Positions 9,810-20,710 are shown, counted from the first letter of the stretch. The stretch is DNA of 64,000 bases from an uncultured Corynebacterium sp. (GCA_943914355.1 CALUBS010000006.1:22769-86768); one strand, 5' to 3'. Numbers and translations are program-made. Notes: a model not told the origin generated them from the letters alone.

Positions 9810-9859
9810 GATACCGGCCACAACGTCGTGCCGTCAGGGCGCTCGTTGTGGCCGGTATC
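9810..9859 (-). terminator. Perfect 16-bp hairpin between gapA and pgk
   Basis: GATACCGGCCACAACG at 9810-9825 is exactly complementary to 9844-9859, with an 18-base loop. Read leftward the stem is followed by ATTTTATG, which is U-rich. It could act as a partial terminator that makes gapA transcript in excess over pgk-tpiA, or as a 3' stabiliser of a processed gapA message. Confidence 0.75.
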
Positions 9860-9887
9860 GCATTAAGAGGTGCTCTGTATTAGAACT

Positions 9888-10922
<1,035 letters not shown>

Positions 10923-11178
10923 TTATTTCTATGGGCCTACCGCGGGTCCTTCGAGTACTTTACTGCTCTGGGTGAGTAAGGTGCCCGAGGCTTTGCCCAA
11001 CAACCGCAATACTACAGAGCCTTTATAGCGCGTGCAGTGGGCTGCAAGCCTGACAACGCAGGATCTGAAAGTTTTCCGATCTAGGCGTACAATCTTCCCG
11101 AGTATTTTTGTTTTTCCGAATATTCAGGCTGTTTAAGCCCGTTTAAGTTGGTTCTTGTGGACTTTACACCGTTAATGT

Positions 11179-11190
11179 GTGATATATCAC
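11179..11190. promoter_or_regulatory. Perfect 12-bp palindrome, possible operator
   Basis: GTGATATATCAC is its own reverse complement and lies midway between two divergent genes of carbon metabolism. The TGTGA/TCAC half-sites look GlxR-like, but they are separated by four bases instead of the six of the GlxR consensus, so the binding protein is unknown. Confidence 0.35.
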
Positions 11191-11254
11191 TACACGTGGG
11201 CGTTCCCCTACTTCACCGCACACCAGTCCTCCAAAGACACAGTGCTATAAATTA

Positions 11255-11270
11255 CTTGACCCAAATCACA
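11255..11270 (+). promoter_or_regulatory. GlxR (CRP-like) binding site candidate
   Basis: CTTGACCCAAATCACA matches 9 of the 12 fixed positions of the C. glutamicum GlxR consensus TGTGANNTANNTCACA, with a perfect right half. It overlaps TTGACC (11256-11261), which could serve as a -35 for the lactate permease, so a cAMP-GlxR effect on that promoter is plausible but unproven. Confidence 0.35.
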
Positions 11271-11440
11271 CAGCATTCTTTATGACGCGATATGCTTGCG
11301 CTAACTCACTGTGTTCCAGGTAGCACTCGGGCATTCGCTGGGCGCTAATCTCTCGCCTGAAACGCGTGGGCAATAAATTTACATCCCTCGCAGACCGAAT
11401 GCGCCTGCGATAGTACCCCCGTTAGAATCGAGGATACTCA

Positions 11441-13087
11441 ATGTTTGAGATAAACACCTCTGTTGTGGGAGACAGTCTTGGGCTCACCGCGCTCGTGGCG
11501 ATTCTCCCCCTCGTAGCCTTTTTCATTATGTTGATGGGCTTTAAAGCCCGCGCACATACTTCGGGAGCCGTCGCCCTTGCGACCTCCATCATCCTAGCCA
11601 TAGTTGCCTTTGCGATGCCCGTGGATATGGCACTGTCTTCCGCGGTCCGCGGTGGGCTCTTCGGCCTACTGCCCATCGTCTGGGTCATTATTACAGCGAT
11701 TTGGTTTTACGAGATCACGGTCGCCTCGGGCCGCTTCGAAGATCTACGTAAGACCTTCGACCTCTTGGGCGATGGCGATATCCGCATCCAGTCGATGCTC
11801 ATCGCCTTCTGTTTCGGTGGCCTCCTTGAAGCCCTTGCGGGCTTCGGTGCCCCCGTGGCCATCACCGCCACGATGATTATGGCGCTCGGCGTAAAGCCCC
11901 TGCGCGCAGCCACGGTAGTCCTTATTGCGAATACCGCTCCAGTCGCGTTCGGTGCGGTTGGTATTCCGGTCACCACCGCCGGTGAAGTCGGCGGACGTAC
12001 TGCCGAGCAAACCCAAGATATTGCCGGCCTTATTGCCCTGCAGGTCTTGGTCATTGCCGCCATCGTCCCGTTCCTTATCGCATTCATCCTGGACGGCATG
12101 CGCGGTGTGAAGGAAACAGCGCCCGCTGCCGCAGTCATCGGTATTTCCTTTGCCGGCGCGCAGTGGCTTACCGCCACCTTCTTCGCCTACCAGCTCACCA
12201 ACGTTATTGCCTGCATCGTGTCCCTGGGTGCTGCTTTCATCTTCCTCCGCATGTGGAAGCCACGGGGTGTTACCCAGCTGCGCGAGCGTATGGAGCTACC
12301 TGCCGCAGAAACCACGACCGACCTCAACGGCCGCCGCATCTGGATGGCGCTGCTGCCCTACGCCGTCGTTACCGCAGTATTTGCCGTTGCTACCGCAGCA
12401 CCAGCAATCTTCGGCTTCTGGAAGCTGAAGTTCGCATGGCCGCTGCTTGATGGCACCGTCATCGGCACTAACGGTGAGGCCATGGACACCAGCTTTAGCT
12501 TCAATGTCTTTGGCAACCCAGGTACCTTGCTCTTGCTCTCCGGCATTATTGTGGCCATCGTTTACCGCTTCTGGAACGAAAACGGCCGCTACAAGCTCAG
12601 CTTCTCCCAACCCGTGCAGGCCTTCGGTGAAGTTGCCAACCGTATGAAATTCTCTGGGCTGACCATCGTTTTGGTCCTCGCTTTGGCCTACACGATGAAC
12701 TACTCGGGTCAGACCATCGCCATCGGTGAATTCGTCTCCTCCGCAGGCTCCATCTTCGCGCTCTTCGCACCCGTGCTGGGCTGGATTGGTACCGCGGTGA
12801 CCGGCTCCGATACCTCTGCGAACGCGCTCTTTGGCAACCTGCAGGTTGCGGCCGCCGACCGCATTGGTGTGAACCCTGACCTCATGCTGGCTGCCAATAC
12901 CGCCGGTGGTGTTGTGGGTAAGATGATTTCGCCACAATCACTGGCCATCGCGGCAACCGCCGTATCCATGGAAGGCAAGGAATCTGTCATCCTGAAAAAC
13001 GTCGTTGGCTACTCCATCGCGTTCCTGGCCGTCGTCTGTGTCATCGTCTTCTTGATGACCAACGTCCTGGGCTTCTTGGTCCCATAA
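11441..13087 (+). CDS. lctP: L-lactate permease family transporter
   Basis: 548 residues with 12 or more hydrophobic segments, the size and pattern of the LctP/LldP family of lactate/glycolate:proton symporters in the plasma membrane. Family marks are GGLLEALAGFGAPVAIT near 130 (GFGAP) and the C-terminal phrases GSDTSANALFGNLQ and NTAGGVVGKMISPQSLA. The ATG has a CGAGGA site upstream. No lactate dehydrogenase or LldR-type regulator lies next to it. It interrupts the usual neighbourhood of gapA and whiA. Substrate within the family (lactate, glycolate or related acids) cannot be decided from sequence. Confidence 0.92.
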   Translation: MFEINTSVVGDSLGLTALVAILPLVAFFIMLMGFKARAHTSGAVALATSIILAIVAFAMPVDMALSSAVRGGLFGLLPIVWVIITAIWFYEITVASGRFEDLRKTFDLLGDGDIRIQSMLIAFCFGGLLEALAGFGAPVAITATMIMALGVKPLRAATVVLIANTAPVAFGAVGIPVTTAGEVGGRTAEQTQDIAGLIALQVLVIAAIVPFLIAFILDGMRGVKETAPAAAVIGISFAGAQWLTATFFAYQLTNVIACIVSLGAAFIFLRMWKPRGVTQLRERMELPAAETTTDLNGRRIWMALLPYAVVTAVFAVATAAPAIFGFWKLKFAWPLLDGTVIGTNGEAMDTSFSFNVFGNPGTLLLLSGIIVAIVYRFWNENGRYKLSFSQPVQAFGEVANRMKFSGLTIVLVLALAYTMNYSGQTIAIGEFVSSAGSIFALFAPVLGWIGTAVTGSDTSANALFGNLQVAAADRIGVNPDLMLAANTAGGVVGKMISPQSLAIAATAVSMEGKESVILKNVVGYSIAFLAVVCVIVFLMTNVLGFLVP

Positions 13088-13134
13088 AACGCAAGCCACC
13101 ACTGGCTATAAGCGCCTCAGCCGAGGCACAACAC

Positions 13135-13180
13135 AAGGCGGGAGGGAAAGCACCTCAATGCTTTCCTTCCCGCCTTTCGT
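13135..13180 (+). terminator. Strong terminator after lctP, possibly bidirectional
   Basis: An 18-bp stem (13135-13152 with 13159-13176, one G-U pair) with a six-base loop, its 3' end merging into TTTCGTGGTT. It lies between convergent lctP and whiA and may serve both. Confidence 0.85.
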
Positions 13181-13214
13181 GGTTCAAAGTTCCAGAGCCA
13201 ATCGTGCCCCGCGA

Positions 13215-14204
13215 CTAAGAGTCACCAAAAAGATCGTCTGAGATGGACTCATTAGTATCGGGGATGTCCAGTTCTTCGGCCCGCTTATCCGCCATGGATA
13301 ATAAGCGCCGAATGCGCCCTGCCACCGCATCTTTGGTCATAGGCGGATCCGCCAGCCTGCCGAGCTCCTCCAACGAGGCCTCGCGGTGCTGCACGCGCAA
13401 GCGGCCGGCATCGGCTAGGTGCTCAGGAACGTCATCCCCCAAAATTTCCATCGCCCTATCTACGCGCGCCGCGGCGGTGACGGCGGCCCGTGCCGAGCGG
13501 CGCAGGTTGGCATCATCAAAATTATCCAACCGGCGCGATGTATCGTGCGCTTCGCGCTTTACCCGCTTCTTTTCCCAAGACAGGCGGGTCACTTGCGCGC
13601 CCATGCGGGTAAGCAACGCGCCAATGGCATCGCCGTCGCGGACGACCACGCGATCTTCGCCGCGGGTCTCTTTAGTCTTTGCGGAAATTCCCAGGCGCCG
13701 TGCGCATCCCACGAGTGCCAACGCGGCCTCCTGGCAGGGGCAGCTGACTTCCAATGCTGAAGAACGCCCGGGTTCCGTCAGGCTACCGTGCGCAAGGAAG
13801 GCACCGCGCCACGCCGCCTCGCTATCAGCCACGGTGCCGGAAATGACCTGCGGCGGAAGCCCCACCACGGCGTGACCGGAGCGGGTAATCAGACCTAGGC
13901 GGCGGGTAAGCTCTTTTGCCCCTTTAGTGATGCGCACGATGACGCGCGATCTCTTCACCGTCCCCGCAGGGCCGACAACGTGGCTTTCCGCTTCGATCCC
14001 GTAGAGCTCGTCTAAAGCCACGAGGATGCGCTGCGCAATAGCCTGGTTATCGAGCTCCAGCTCATAGGCCATGCTCTCACCAGAGACATCTACTTCTCCG
14101 GCAAAGCGCAGGATCGATGCGAGCTCCGCAGCGCGCGCGGACTGACGTGTCACGCCAACCGCCGCTAGTTCTTCTTTGACCTGTTCGGTCAACGGTGTGG
14201 TCAC
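13215..14204 (-). CDS. whiA: DNA-binding protein WhiA
   Basis: 329 residues from GTG. WhiA combines an N-terminal degenerate LAGLIDADG homing-endonuclease fold with a C-terminal helix-turn-helix and is a transcription factor of cell division and sporulation genes in Streptomyces. Here [12 protein letters not shown] near 136 marks the endonuclease-like core without catalytic acids, and [20 protein letters not shown] near 275 marks the helix-turn-helix. It sits downstream of yvcK and rapZ, the conserved order in Gram-positive bacteria. Confidence 0.95.
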   Translation of the reverse strand: MTTPLTEQVKEELAAVGVTRQSARAAELASILRFAGEVDVSGESMAYELELDNQAIAQRILVALDELYGIEAESHVVGPAGTVKRSRVIVRITKGAKELTRRLGLITRSGHAVVGLPPQVISGTVADSEAAWRGAFLAHGSLTEPGRSSALEVSCPCQEAALALVGCARRLGISAKTKETRGEDRVVVRDGDAIGALLTRMGAQVTRLSWEKKRVKREAHDTSRRLDNFDDANLRRSARAAVTAAARVDRAMEILGDDVPEHLADAGRLRVQHREASLEELGRLADPPMTKDAVAGRIRRLLSMADKRAEELDIPDTNESISDDLFGDS

Positions 14205-14259
14205 CTAGTTCGCCCCATTTCTCTGTCACAGTCACGAATGACGCTTGTGCAATGCACGG

Positions 14260-14287
14260 TCCCACGCACACCAACTACTGCGTGGGA
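14260..14287 (-). other. Hairpin between yvcK and whiA
   Basis: A 9-bp perfect stem, TCCCACGCA/TGCGTGGGA, with a 10-base loop in the 143-base yvcK-whiA gap, about 55 bases before the whiA start. No U-tract follows. It may reduce read-through or shape the whiA leader. Confidence 0.45.
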
Positions 14288-14347
14288 AACGGAATTTTCT
14301 CATTTTACCGTGTCCCGCGCCCTGAGGACTGGCTGGCCTGAACTTAG

Positions 14348-15325
14348 CTAGGCCCGCCGGTACTCGTTATAAAGATCCACGATGACAGAAGAAAGTTTGT
14401 CTGGATCGTGTTTCATCAATCGCTGTCCATTGTCATCCTGGATACTGACATCTGCAAATACCGCGCGTGCGCCCAAGGCTTGCGCAGCGCGCTGTACATA
14501 TACCCGTTCGCTCTCATTTGGCAGCGCTGCCGCATCTAGGACGATGCGGTCGATGCGTAGATCCGGGGCGTGACGAGCCAGCACATGCACGTGGCGCTCC
14601 GCGGAAAAGCCTTGGGTTTCTCCCGGTTCGGCTGACAGGTTGAGCATCACGACGCGCAAAGCATCGGACTCAGAAATAGCCTGCACGATTTCTGGCACCA
14701 AGGTATGCGGTAATACCGAACTAAACCAGGATCCTGGACCGATGGTAATAAGATCTGCTTGCCTAATAGCCTCCAGCGCGGCGGGATTGGCTTCCGGGGC
14801 TTCAGGCAGGATTCGCACGCGCCGCACATGCCCCGGCGTCGATGCCACCGCGACCTGGCCGCGGACCTGGCGCATGACCCGGGGGTCATCGTCAAGCCCT
14901 GAGACATCAGCCTCAATCTCTAAGGGATGCGGGACCACGGGGATGACCCGCCCGTGCGAGTGCGTTAGCTCTGCTACCGCGTCCAAGGCGGCCTGGTAAT
15001 CGCCCAAGACCCCGGTCAAACCGGCGATCATGAGGTTGCCCACGGCGTGGCCCGCCATGGCGCCATTGCCGCCGAAGCGATGCTGGAGGGTCTTGCCCCA
15101 CAGCTCGCCTACGCGATTGTCATCGGCTAGCGCGGCCAACGCCATGCGCAGGTCACCAGGCGGAATGATATCCAATTCTCGGCGCAGGCGCCCCGAGGAT
15201 CCGCCATCATCGGCGACCGTCACGATGGCAGAAATATCCGCCGCATTGCTGCGCCTAGCGGATAAAAGTGTTTGATAAAGACCATGGCCGCCGCCAAGGC
15301 AGACCATATGAGAAGGGTGTTTCAT
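14348..15325 (-). CDS. yvcK: Gluconeogenesis factor YvcK (CofD-like)
   Basis: 325 residues. This UDP-sugar-binding family is needed for growth on gluconeogenic carbon and for normal wall synthesis in Bacillus and mycobacteria (CuvA). Marks are the N-terminal VCLGGGHGLYQTL (8-20), TVADDGGSSGRLR near 40 and ITIGPGSWFSSVLP near 195, the CofD-like Rossmann features. It lies between rapZ (23 bases upstream) and whiA. Confidence 0.95.
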   Translation of the reverse strand: MKHPSHMVCLGGGHGLYQTLLSARRSNAADISAIVTVADDGGSSGRLRRELDIIPPGDLRMALAALADDNRVGELWGKTLQHRFGGNGAMAGHAVGNLMIAGLTGVLGDYQAALDAVAELTHSHGRVIPVVPHPLEIEADVSGLDDDPRVMRQVRGQVAVASTPGHVRRVRILPEAPEANPAALEAIRQADLITIGPGSWFSSVLPHTLVPEIVQAISESDALRVVMLNLSAEPGETQGFSAERHVHVLARHAPDLRIDRIVLDAAALPNESERVYVQRAAQALGARAVFADVSIQDDNGQRLMKHDPDKLSSVIVDLYNEYRRA

Positions 15326-15348
15326 ACAGTTTTTAATGCTCCTCAGCC

Positions 15349-16221
15349 CTAATTGCGGGCAATATCCCGGTGCAAAATGCTGACGTCAAGGGTGTCATTG
15401 GCGCGCAGGCGCTTGGCGATGTCCTCTGCTACCGCAACCGAGCGGTGATGCCCGCCCGTGCAGCCGACGCCCACGGTGATGAAGTTCTTTCCCTCGTGCC
15501 GGTATCCCTCCAGCATGGTAGAAAACATGGCGACAAAATTATCCACGAATTTCTGTGCGGCAGGCTGCGACAGGACATAATCCGCCACAGGCGCATCTGT
15601 ACCGCGGCAGCCGCGCAGCTCCGGAATCCAGTAAGGATTGGGCAAAAAGCGCACGTCGACGACGATATCCGCATCGCGCGGGGAACCATTCTTAAAACCA
15701 AACGATTCCACCGTGACGTGCTGGTTGGTATTTTGAAATTCGCCAAACGCAGCTTCGATAGCCCGGCGCAAGTCATGAATCGAGAGGTTCGTGGAATCAA
15801 TGATGATATCGGAGCGATCCCGAATTTCCGCCACCACTTGGCGTTCGCGTTGGATGCCCACCTTTAAGGTATCGTCGCCCTGCAAAGGGTGGGTGCGCCG
15901 CACGGAGTCGAAGCGACGGATGAGCACATCATCGCGTGCATCGAGAAACAGAACGGTGGGTTTCATGCCCAATGCCGTTAGCTCATCAATGGTTTCCATG
16001 AGGGAACCCGGAAACATGCGAGACCGCACGTCCGTTACCGCGGCGACCTTTTCAACGGGTGTTTCTTCCTCGTTGCACAATTTCCACAGGTCCACGATGG
16101 CGCGCGGCGGGATATTATGCGCCACATAGTAGCCCTTGTCCTCAAAAACCTTGGCGGCGGAACTCAACCCGCCGCCGGACATGCCGGTAATCAAGATGGG
16201 CGGAGTATCGAAGTGCGTCAT
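15349..16221 (-). CDS. rapZ: RapZ-type nucleotide-binding protein
   Basis: 290 residues from the ATG at 16221. An in-frame GTG at 16227 is possible, but a TAGACT -10 box ends seven bases before the ATG and no Shine-Dalgarno is visible, so a leaderless message is likely. In E. coli RapZ is an RNA adaptor; the role in actinobacteria is unclear. The C-terminal signature [13 protein letters not shown] is intact, as is [14 protein letters not shown] near 93. The P-loop reads GMSGGGLSS (13-21), with Leu where the family P-loop usually carries Lys or Arg. The gene lies between uvrC and yvcK. Confidence 0.9.
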   Translation of the reverse strand: MTHFDTPPILITGMSGGGLSSAAKVFEDKGYYVAHNIPPRAIVDLWKLCNEEETPVEKVAAVTDVRSRMFPGSLMETIDELTALGMKPTVLFLDARDDVLIRRFDSVRRTHPLQGDDTLKVGIQRERQVVAEIRDRSDIIIDSTNLSIHDLRRAIEAAFGEFQNTNQHVTVESFGFKNGSPRDADIVVDVRFLPNPYWIPELRGCRGTDAPVADYVLSQPAAQKFVDNFVAMFSTMLEGYRHEGKNFITVGVGCTGGHHRSVAVAEDIAKRLRANDTLDVSILHRDIARN

Positions 16222-16228
16222 GCCCACT

Positions 16229-16234
16229 AGTCTA
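16229..16234 (-). promoter_or_regulatory. -10 box for a leaderless rapZ transcript
   Basis: TAGACT on the minus strand is followed by seven bases and then the rapZ ATG, the geometry of a leaderless corynebacterial start. It lies in the 53-base gap after uvrC and would give rapZ-yvcK-whiA its own promoter. Confidence 0.5.
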
Positions 16235-16274
16235 GCGTTTTCGCGCTCCGCACTTCTGCTGGAAGGCTGCTTAT

Positions 16275-18344
16275 TTACTGTGCGTCGTGCAACTTATCGT
16301 AGACAGTCTGGGCCAGCTTCGGCCCGAACCCGTTGACCTCGCAGATCTCATCCACCGTGGCCGCCTTGAGCTTTTTGACGGAACCAAAATGCTTCACCAA
16401 ATCCGTACGGCGTTGCGGCCCAAGCCCCGGAATTGCATCGAGCGCCGAGGAACGCATGCGCTTAGAACGCTGTTGCCGGTGGTAGGTAATGGCAAAGCGG
16501 TGCGCCTCATCGCGAATTTGCTGCAGCAAAAATAGCGCCTGGGAATTGCGCGGCAGAATCACCGGTTCATCATCCCCTGGCACCCAGATTTCCTCCAAGC
16601 GCTTGGCCAGACCCACGAGGGTGACATCGACGATGCCCAATTCATCAAATACCTCCTGTGCCGCCGCCACCTGGGGCGCGCCGCCGTCCACGATGAAGAG
16701 CTGAGGAGGATAGGCAAAGCGGCGACCTGCCTCGGCGGATTCTTCTGCGACTTTTTCTTCCGCGAAGGACGATTCTTCCTTTTCCTCGTCCGGGTTCGCT
16801 AATTTATCTTGGTTGTGTCGCTTAAACCGACGGCGTGTGATCTCCGCAATGGAGCCAACGTCATTGGAATGCCCGTCGCCGGCTGCTTCCTTGATGCGGT
16901 AGCGCCGGTAATCGGACTTCTTTGGAATGCCGTCTTCAAAAACCACCAGGGAGGCGACGACATCGGTGCCTTGGATATGCGAAATATCGGTGCACTCGAT
17001 GCGCAGCGGTGCCTGGTCCATTCCCAAGGCATCCTGGATGTCCTGCAGCGCCGCGGACCGCGCGGTTAGGTCGCCGACGCGCTTGAGCTTGTGCTGGCGC
17101 AGTTGCTCCTTGGCGTTCTTTTCCACGGTATCCATGAGCGAACGCTTATCGCCTCGTTGGGGTACGCGCAGATCAACGCGCGCGCCACGCAGCTCTTCCA
17201 ATAGGGAGACCACTTGATCGGATTCTTCCGGCATGGCTTGAACCAAAATCTCACGCGGTATGACGTGGACATGGCGCTGTTCTATGTGCGATTCCTGGTC
17301 CACGCCGCGTCGTGGCACATCCGCAGCTAAAGCTGCATCCTCACGAGCTTCTTGTTCTTCTCGCTCCACGGCATCGGAGTAAAACTGGATGAGGAAGTTT
17401 TGCACCAAGGCGGGCAAGGCGGGGTCGGGTTGGCCCTCTTCAATGGGCTCAGAAGTTGCCTGGTCTCCGGCGCGTTCAACGACCCAGCCGCGCTGGCCGC
17501 GGATCCTGCCGCCGCGTACGTGAAAGATTTGGACGGCGGCTTCCAACTCATCGGAATTAAACGCAATCAGATCGGCATCGGTGCCATCGGCGAAGACAAC
17601 TGCTTGCTGCTCCATGATCTTGTCGATGGCCCCAAGGTCATCGCGCAACCGCGCCGCGCGCTCAAATTCGAGGTTTTCGGCGGCAGCCTCCATGTCTTTG
17701 ACCAGCTTGCGCCTAACGCCAGCCGTATTGCCATTCATGAACGAAACCAGCTCATTGACGGTTTCGCGGTGTTCTTCTTTGCTCACCCTCCCGATACAGG
17801 GCGCATCGCACTTGCCGATGTACCCCAAAAGGCACGGGCGCCCCAGCCGCTCATGCCGGTTATATACGCCTTTAGAACAGGTGCGCATGGGGAAGACGCG
17901 GGTGAGCAGGTCGAGGCTTTCCCGCACCGCCCAGGCGTGGGAATAGGGGCCGAAGTACCGCACTCCCTTGCGCCGGGGTCCGCGGTAGAAAAAGGCGCGC
18001 GGGACGACCTCTCCCACGGAGACGGCAAGCATGGGATATGTCTTGTCGTCGCGGTACATGACGTTAAAGTGCGGATCGAACCGTTTGATCCAGGTATATT
18101 CCAGCTGCAGCGCTTCAACTTCGCTGGCAACAACCGTCCATTCCACGGAGCTGGCGGTCAGCACCATCTGCTGCGTCCGCGGGTGCAGCTGCGTAATGTC
18201 TTGGAAATAATTAGACAGGCGCGCCCGCAGGTTTTTGGCCTTGCCTACGTAAATGACACGCCGGTTCTCATCGCGGAACTTATATACACCCGGCTCCGTC
18301 GGAATGGTTCCCGGGGCGGGGCGATAGGTTGTTGGATCTGCCAA
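16275..18344 (-). CDS. uvrC: Excinuclease ABC subunit C
   Basis: 689 residues. UvrC makes both incisions in nucleotide excision repair. Domains in order are GIY-YIG nuclease ([19 protein letters not shown] near 18-36), a cysteine-containing stretch ([17 protein letters not shown]), UVR motif near 210-235 for UvrB contact, RNase H-like C-terminal nuclease, and tandem helix-hairpin-helix (IPGLGPQRR and VNGFGPK) at the end. An acidic, low-complexity insert lies near 530-560 in the nuclease region. The gene is followed on the same strand by rapZ. Confidence 0.97.
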   Translation of the reverse strand: MADPTTYRPAPGTIPTEPGVYKFRDENRRVIYVGKAKNLRARLSNYFQDITQLHPRTQQMVLTASSVEWTVVASEVEALQLEYTWIKRFDPHFNVMYRDDKTYPMLAVSVGEVVPRAFFYRGPRRKGVRYFGPYSHAWAVRESLDLLTRVFPMRTCSKGVYNRHERLGRPCLLGYIGKCDAPCIGRVSKEEHRETVNELVSFMNGNTAGVRRKLVKDMEAAAENLEFERAARLRDDLGAIDKIMEQQAVVFADGTDADLIAFNSDELEAAVQIFHVRGGRIRGQRGWVVERAGDQATSEPIEEGQPDPALPALVQNFLIQFYSDAVEREEQEAREDAALAADVPRRGVDQESHIEQRHVHVIPREILVQAMPEESDQVVSLLEELRGARVDLRVPQRGDKRSLMDTVEKNAKEQLRQHKLKRVGDLTARSAALQDIQDALGMDQAPLRIECTDISHIQGTDVVASLVVFEDGIPKKSDYRRYRIKEAAGDGHSNDVGSIAEITRRRFKRHNQDKLANPDEEKEESSFAEEKVAEESAEAGRRFAYPPQLFIVDGGAPQVAAAQEVFDELGIVDVTLVGLAKRLEEIWVPGDDEPVILPRNSQALFLLQQIRDEAHRFAITYHRQQRSKRMRSSALDAIPGLGPQRRTDLVKHFGSVKKLKAATVDEICEVNGFGPKLAQTVYDKLHDAQ

Positions 18345-18347
18345 TGC

Positions 18348-18896
18348 TTAATCCTGCGGCATGTATTTGGCTTCCAGATCGCGGAAGTCACGGACTTTTG
18401 TGATCACGGTATCTTTATCGCCGGATTGCAATGCCCACACGGGCACGGCCTCAAATTCAGGCAGCTCAAGGCGGGCCATGCGCTGGCCGACGGGGAAAGA
18501 CAGCCCGTAGACCACCTGCCACGGGTAAAAACGCGTGCCGATGATATTGCGCACCTCTGCCCCATCTTCATTGGCCTGCAGCCGCGGCCGGTTGAGAGCA
18601 ATCCACGACAAGATGGAAATGACTACGCCGACACCAGGAAAGGCGAATTTGTCGATAGTGGTCACGTGCGCACCGGTAAAGGAAATATCGAGCGTAACAC
18701 CCATAAACATATGGATGGCCATGACAAGAATGACCCAACCGATGGCAATCTTGCGCAAGAACGGGGACTTGGCGCTATATTCCCACGGCTTCGACGTTGT
18801 CCGTGCGAAGGGATCCGCGCTGGTATAGGCCAATACCTCCGCATCGCTCAAGGTGCGGCGCGGTTGGGATTCATTCGAAGCTGCGGCCTCATTCAT
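18348..18896 (-). CDS. PH-domain membrane protein of the rib-uvrC cluster
   Basis: 182 residues with two hydrophobic segments (about 50-69 and 84-101) followed by a C-terminal bacterial PH-like domain (about 100-170). The N-terminus is polar and cytoplasmic. A homologue (Rv1417 in M. tuberculosis) lies in the same place between ribH and uvrC, so the arrangement is conserved among mycolate-producing actinobacteria. Its function is unknown. It ends three bases before uvrC starts, so the two are probably co-translated, while 63 bases separate it from ribH. Confidence 0.8.
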   Translation of the reverse strand: MNEAAASNESQPRRTLSDAEVLAYTSADPFARTTSKPWEYSAKSPFLRKIAIGWVILVMAIHMFMGVTLDISFTGAHVTTIDKFAFPGVGVVISILSWIALNRPRLQANEDGAEVRNIIGTRFYPWQVVYGLSFPVGQRMARLELPEFEAVPVWALQSGDKDTVITKVRDFRDLEAKYMPQD

Positions 18897-18959
18897 GTGC
18901 TTTACTCCTCTGGAAGTCCTGCCTGCCGGTCAATGGTCAGGATTTCGATTGGCCTTTTA

Positions 18960-19436
18960 TTAATACTCTGCGTTTAGTCTACGCAATTGCAACGCGGTGT
19001 CTAAAGCCGCGATCATGGATTCTGCGCCCTTATTTTCCGCAGAGTCAGGGAAACCTGCGCGGTCGATGGCCTGCTGCTGGTCGTTGACAGTCAAGACACC
19101 ATTACCAATTGGCGTCGATTCATCCAAGGAGATGCGCGTTAGGGCTTGGGTAACAGAATCGCAGACATAATCGAAGTGCGGAGTGCCGCCGCGGATGACG
19201 CAACCCAAGGCAACGACGGCATCGAATTTTCGCGCGGCTGCCTGAACAACCACGCCCAATTCTAGGGACCCAACGACCCGGAATTTTGCGACTTCTGCCC
19301 CATTTGCACGGGCAGTCTCCACTGCCTGCTGGTGCAGCTGATCGCAGACCTCTTCGTTCCAAGTCGCGGTCACGACCGCGACGCGGAGGCCGCGCGCATC
19401 TACCTGCGCGATAGTGGGTAATCCTTCTTTACTCAT
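18960..19436 (-). CDS. ribH: 6,7-dimethyl-8-ribityllumazine synthase
   Basis: 158 residues, standard for lumazine synthase, which condenses the ribityl-aminouracil made via RibD with the four-carbon unit from RibA/RibB. Landmarks are [17 protein letters not shown] near 18, [10 protein letters not shown] near 56 and [11 protein letters not shown] near 85, where the His is the proposed acid-base residue. The ATG overlaps the ribA stop by four bases (ATGA), indicating translational coupling. Confidence 0.97.
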   Translation of the reverse strand: MSKEGLPTIAQVDARGLRVAVVTATWNEEVCDQLHQQAVETARANGAEVAKFRVVGSLELGVVVQAAARKFDAVVALGCVIRGGTPHFDYVCDSVTQALTRISLDESTPIGNGVLTVNDQQQAIDRAGFPDSAENKGAESMIAALDTALQLRRLNAEY

Positions 19437-20710
19437 TTACCTAATTCTCCTTCGTGCTGCGCATCCCACTGTGCCACCTGCGGAAGATCGTGGCCCATGC
19501 GGTCGCGTTTGGTCCGCAGATACCGAATATTATCGGCGTTGGCGGCAATGGTAAGTGGGATATGTTGGCTGACTTCAATGCCGAATCCGGCGAGCCCTTC
19601 CCCCTTGTGCGGGTTATTGGTCAACAGTTGTGCCGATTCCACCCCAAGGTCCTTCAGGATCTGGCCCGCCACGGAATACTCCCGGGCATCTTCTGGCAGG
19701 CCTTGTTCCAAATTGGCGTCGACCGTATCCCAGCCCTCGTCCTGGAGCCGGTACGCCTGGAGCTTGTGTACCAATCCGATTCCGCGGCCTTCGTGGCCGC
19801 GCAGGTAAATTACTACCCCGCTGCCGGCTTCCTGCACCTTGCGCAGGGATTCTTGCAATTGGGGACCGCAGTCGCACCGGCGCGAGCCAAAGACATCGCC
19901 GGTAAGGCACTCAGAGTGCACGCGCACCACAACATCGCGGGCACCGCGAAGCTGCGCGGGATCGCCGGCGATTAAGGCAATATGTTCTTGGCCGTCAAGG
20001 TCATGCCGGTAACCAATCGCGGTGAATTCGCCATACTCTGTGGGCAGGTGGGTTTCCACCGCGCGCTGGGTTTGCACCTCGTGGTGGCGGCGCCACTCAA
20101 TAAGCTGCGCGATAGAGATCAGTGCGAGGCCGTGCTTATCGGCAAAACGGCGCAGTTCCGGCCCGCGGGCCATATCCGTCGGGTCTTCTTCTGATACGAC
20201 TTCACACAGCACACCGGCGGGACTAAGGCCTGCAAGGCGTGCCAAATCGACGGCGGCTTCCGTGTGCCCATCGCGCTCTAATACCCCGCCGGGTCGCGCG
20301 CGCAGGGGGACCACGTGGCCGGGCCGAGTAAAGTCGCTGGACCGAGTCGAAGCATCAGCCAAGCGGCGGATGGTTTCTGCGCGGGAGGCCGCAGAAATTC
20401 CGGTAGAGCCCGTTGCCGCATCCACGGTGACCGTATAAGCGGTCTGGCGCACGTCCTGATTCTGCGCCATCATCGGCGGCAAATCGAGCCGCTGGCAATC
20501 TTCCGGCATTAATGAGGCGCAGACATATCCGGAGGAATACCGCACCATAAACGCGACCAGTTCCGGGGTTGCCAGCTCCGCGGCAAAGATTAGATCCCCT
20601 TCGTTTTCCCGTCCTTCATCATCCATGACGATGACCGGCTTGCCGGCGGCAATCTCCGCAATGGCGTGATCGATGGCATCAAAATGGATGCTCTCTTCAG
20701 TCGCGAACAT
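19433..20710 (-). CDS. ribA: Bifunctional DHBP synthase / GTP cyclohydrolase II
   Basis: 425 residues. The N-terminal half (about 1-210) is 3,4-dihydroxy-2-butanone-4-phosphate synthase, with [16 protein letters not shown] near 30, [12 protein letters not shown] near 128 and [11 protein letters not shown] near 145. The C-terminal half is GTP cyclohydrolase II, with the zinc cysteines in [17 protein letters not shown] near 265 and GHEGRGIGL near 308. It supplies both starting branches of riboflavin synthesis. It is 11 bases from ribE and overlaps ribH. Confidence 0.97.
   Translation of the reverse strand: MFATEESIHFDAIDHAIAEIAAGKPVIVMDDEGRENEGDLIFAAELATPELVAFMVRYSSGYVCASLMPEDCQRLDLPPMMAQNQDVRQTAYTVTVDAATGSTGISAASRAETIRRLADASTRSSDFTRPGHVVPLRARPGGVLERDGHTEAAVDLARLAGLSPAGVLCEVVSEEDPTDMARGPELRRFADKHGLALISIAQLIEWRRHHEVQTQRAVETHLPTEYGEFTAIGYRHDLDGQEHIALIAGDPAQLRGARDVVVRVHSECLTGDVFGSRRCDCGPQLQESLRKVQEAGSGVVIYLRGHEGRGIGLVHKLQAYRLQDEGWDTVDANLEQGLPEDAREYSVAGQILKDLGVESAQLLTNNPHKGEGLAGFGIEVSQHIPLTIAANADNIRYLRTKRDRMGHDLPQVAQWDAQHEGELGK

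Noticed and set aside
11178-11191. TGTGATATATCACT as a GlxR site.
   Set aside because: The half-sites are separated by four bases instead of six; kept only as an unassigned palindrome.
17352-18977. A 541-codon open frame on the + strand opposite uvrC and the PH-domain gene.
   Set aside because: It mirrors uvrC codons, has no ribosome site and no recognisable domain; uvrC is complete on the other strand.
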